Source: Desulfobulbaceae bacterium UBA2775
GTDB taxonomy: Bacteria > Desulfobacterota > Desulfobulbia > Desulfobulbales > Desulfocapsaceae
Length of the DNA stretch: 6,759 nucleotides
Assembly: GCA_002352445.1 (NCBI GenBank)
Contig: DEIL01000173.1
Span: 1 to 6,759 of the forward strand
Direction of reading: 5' to 3'
How positions within the stretch are numbered: position 1 is the stretch's first letter; each line of letters begins with the position of its first letter. The position numbers and the translations under genes are program-made. Below the pieces are notes generated by a model. The model was not told the DNA's origin, did no database searches, and worked only from the letters and a program-made list of their open reading frames with translations. This document shows positions 6,674 to 6,759 of the stretch, piece by piece.

Positions 6674-6679
6674 CTCCTT
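6674..6679 (-). promoter_or_regulatory. Shine-Dalgarno sequence AAGGAG of the LolA-like gene
   Basis: AAGGAG on the minus strand is followed by six A and then ATG at 6665-6667. This near-ideal site decides the start against the in-frame upstream ATG at 6683. It is the only strong ribosome site in the window. Confidence 0.8.
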
Positions 6680-6685
6680 AAACAT

Positions 6686-6759
6686 GATGGCGTCGTAAAA
6701 AGTCCGATCTCCTTCGTTGCAGGTTTTTCTCAGAACCTCAACATACCATATGTATTGTT
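6686..6759. repeat. Probable left half of a palindromic intergenic repeat, cut by the window end
   Basis: This gene-free stretch begins GATGGCGTCGTAAAAAGTCC and runs through CTTCGTTGC towards an AT-rich CATATG centre near the window end. I recall intergenic palindromes with the GTCGTAAAAAGTC edge from Desulfobacterota genomes, but that is memory, not a search. The AACATAC-CATATG-TATTGTT portion is only partly symmetric and could be the loop of a large hairpin whose other arm lies outside. A matching 13-base edge at 3929-3941 supports a repeat family. Confidence 0.45.

Overview
The window is a 6.76 kb stretch of a chromosome of moderate GC content. It probably comes from a Gram-negative sulfate-reducer-type bacterium of the Desulfobacterota (the old Deltaproteobacteria). 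This placement is an inference. It rests on an endonuclease-type MutL, a Cys-rich 3D-domain lipoprotein of a kind I associate with that group, outer-membrane biogenesis genes, and intergenic repeats of a style I recall from those genomes. No rRNA, tRNA, CRISPR array or full insertion sequence is visible.

Layout. A bifunctional class A penicillin-binding protein occupies 29-1933 on the minus strand. It is divergent from mutL (2046-3926, plus) across a 112 bp gap. mutL is followed after 19 bp by a 3D-domain lipoprotein (3946-4509, plus), probably in the same transcript. Convergent with it after 27 bp is a minus-strand pair. The upstream member is a LolA-like periplasmic outer-membrane lipoprotein-sorting protein (5924-6667). 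The downstream member overlaps its end and encodes an outer-membrane beta-barrel protein (4537-5937). The right edge (6686-6759) holds what looks like half of a palindromic intergenic repeat cut by the window end.

The most interesting feature is at the junction of the minus-strand pair. An 89 bp miniature element (5835-5923) has 16 bp imperfect terminal inverted repeats and is flanked by CTAG direct repeats. It sits inside the signal-peptide coding region of the beta-barrel gene. Element plus one CTAG copy is 93 bp, exactly 31 codons, with no stop in frame. Removing it restores a compact, conventional signal peptide fused to a start codon that overlaps the end of the LolA-like gene. The present protein therefore carries a 31-residue transposon-derived insert ahead of its hydrophobic core, and the shared mRNA carries a strong hairpin at the gene junction.

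Secondary points are as follows. mutL has no Shine-Dalgarno sequence, and a perfect TATAAT ends 10 nt before its ATG, suggesting a leaderless or nearly leaderless transcript. The PBP gene has a G-quadruplex-capable run of GGG glycine codons beside its glycosyltransferase catalytic motif. A degenerate copy of the right-edge repeat seems to span the start of the 3D lipoprotein gene.

Functionally, the PBP builds peptidoglycan and the 3D lipoprotein may trim it. MutL serves mismatch repair. The LolA-like/beta-barrel pair belongs to an envelope transport module whose inner-membrane transporter would be expected beyond the right edge.
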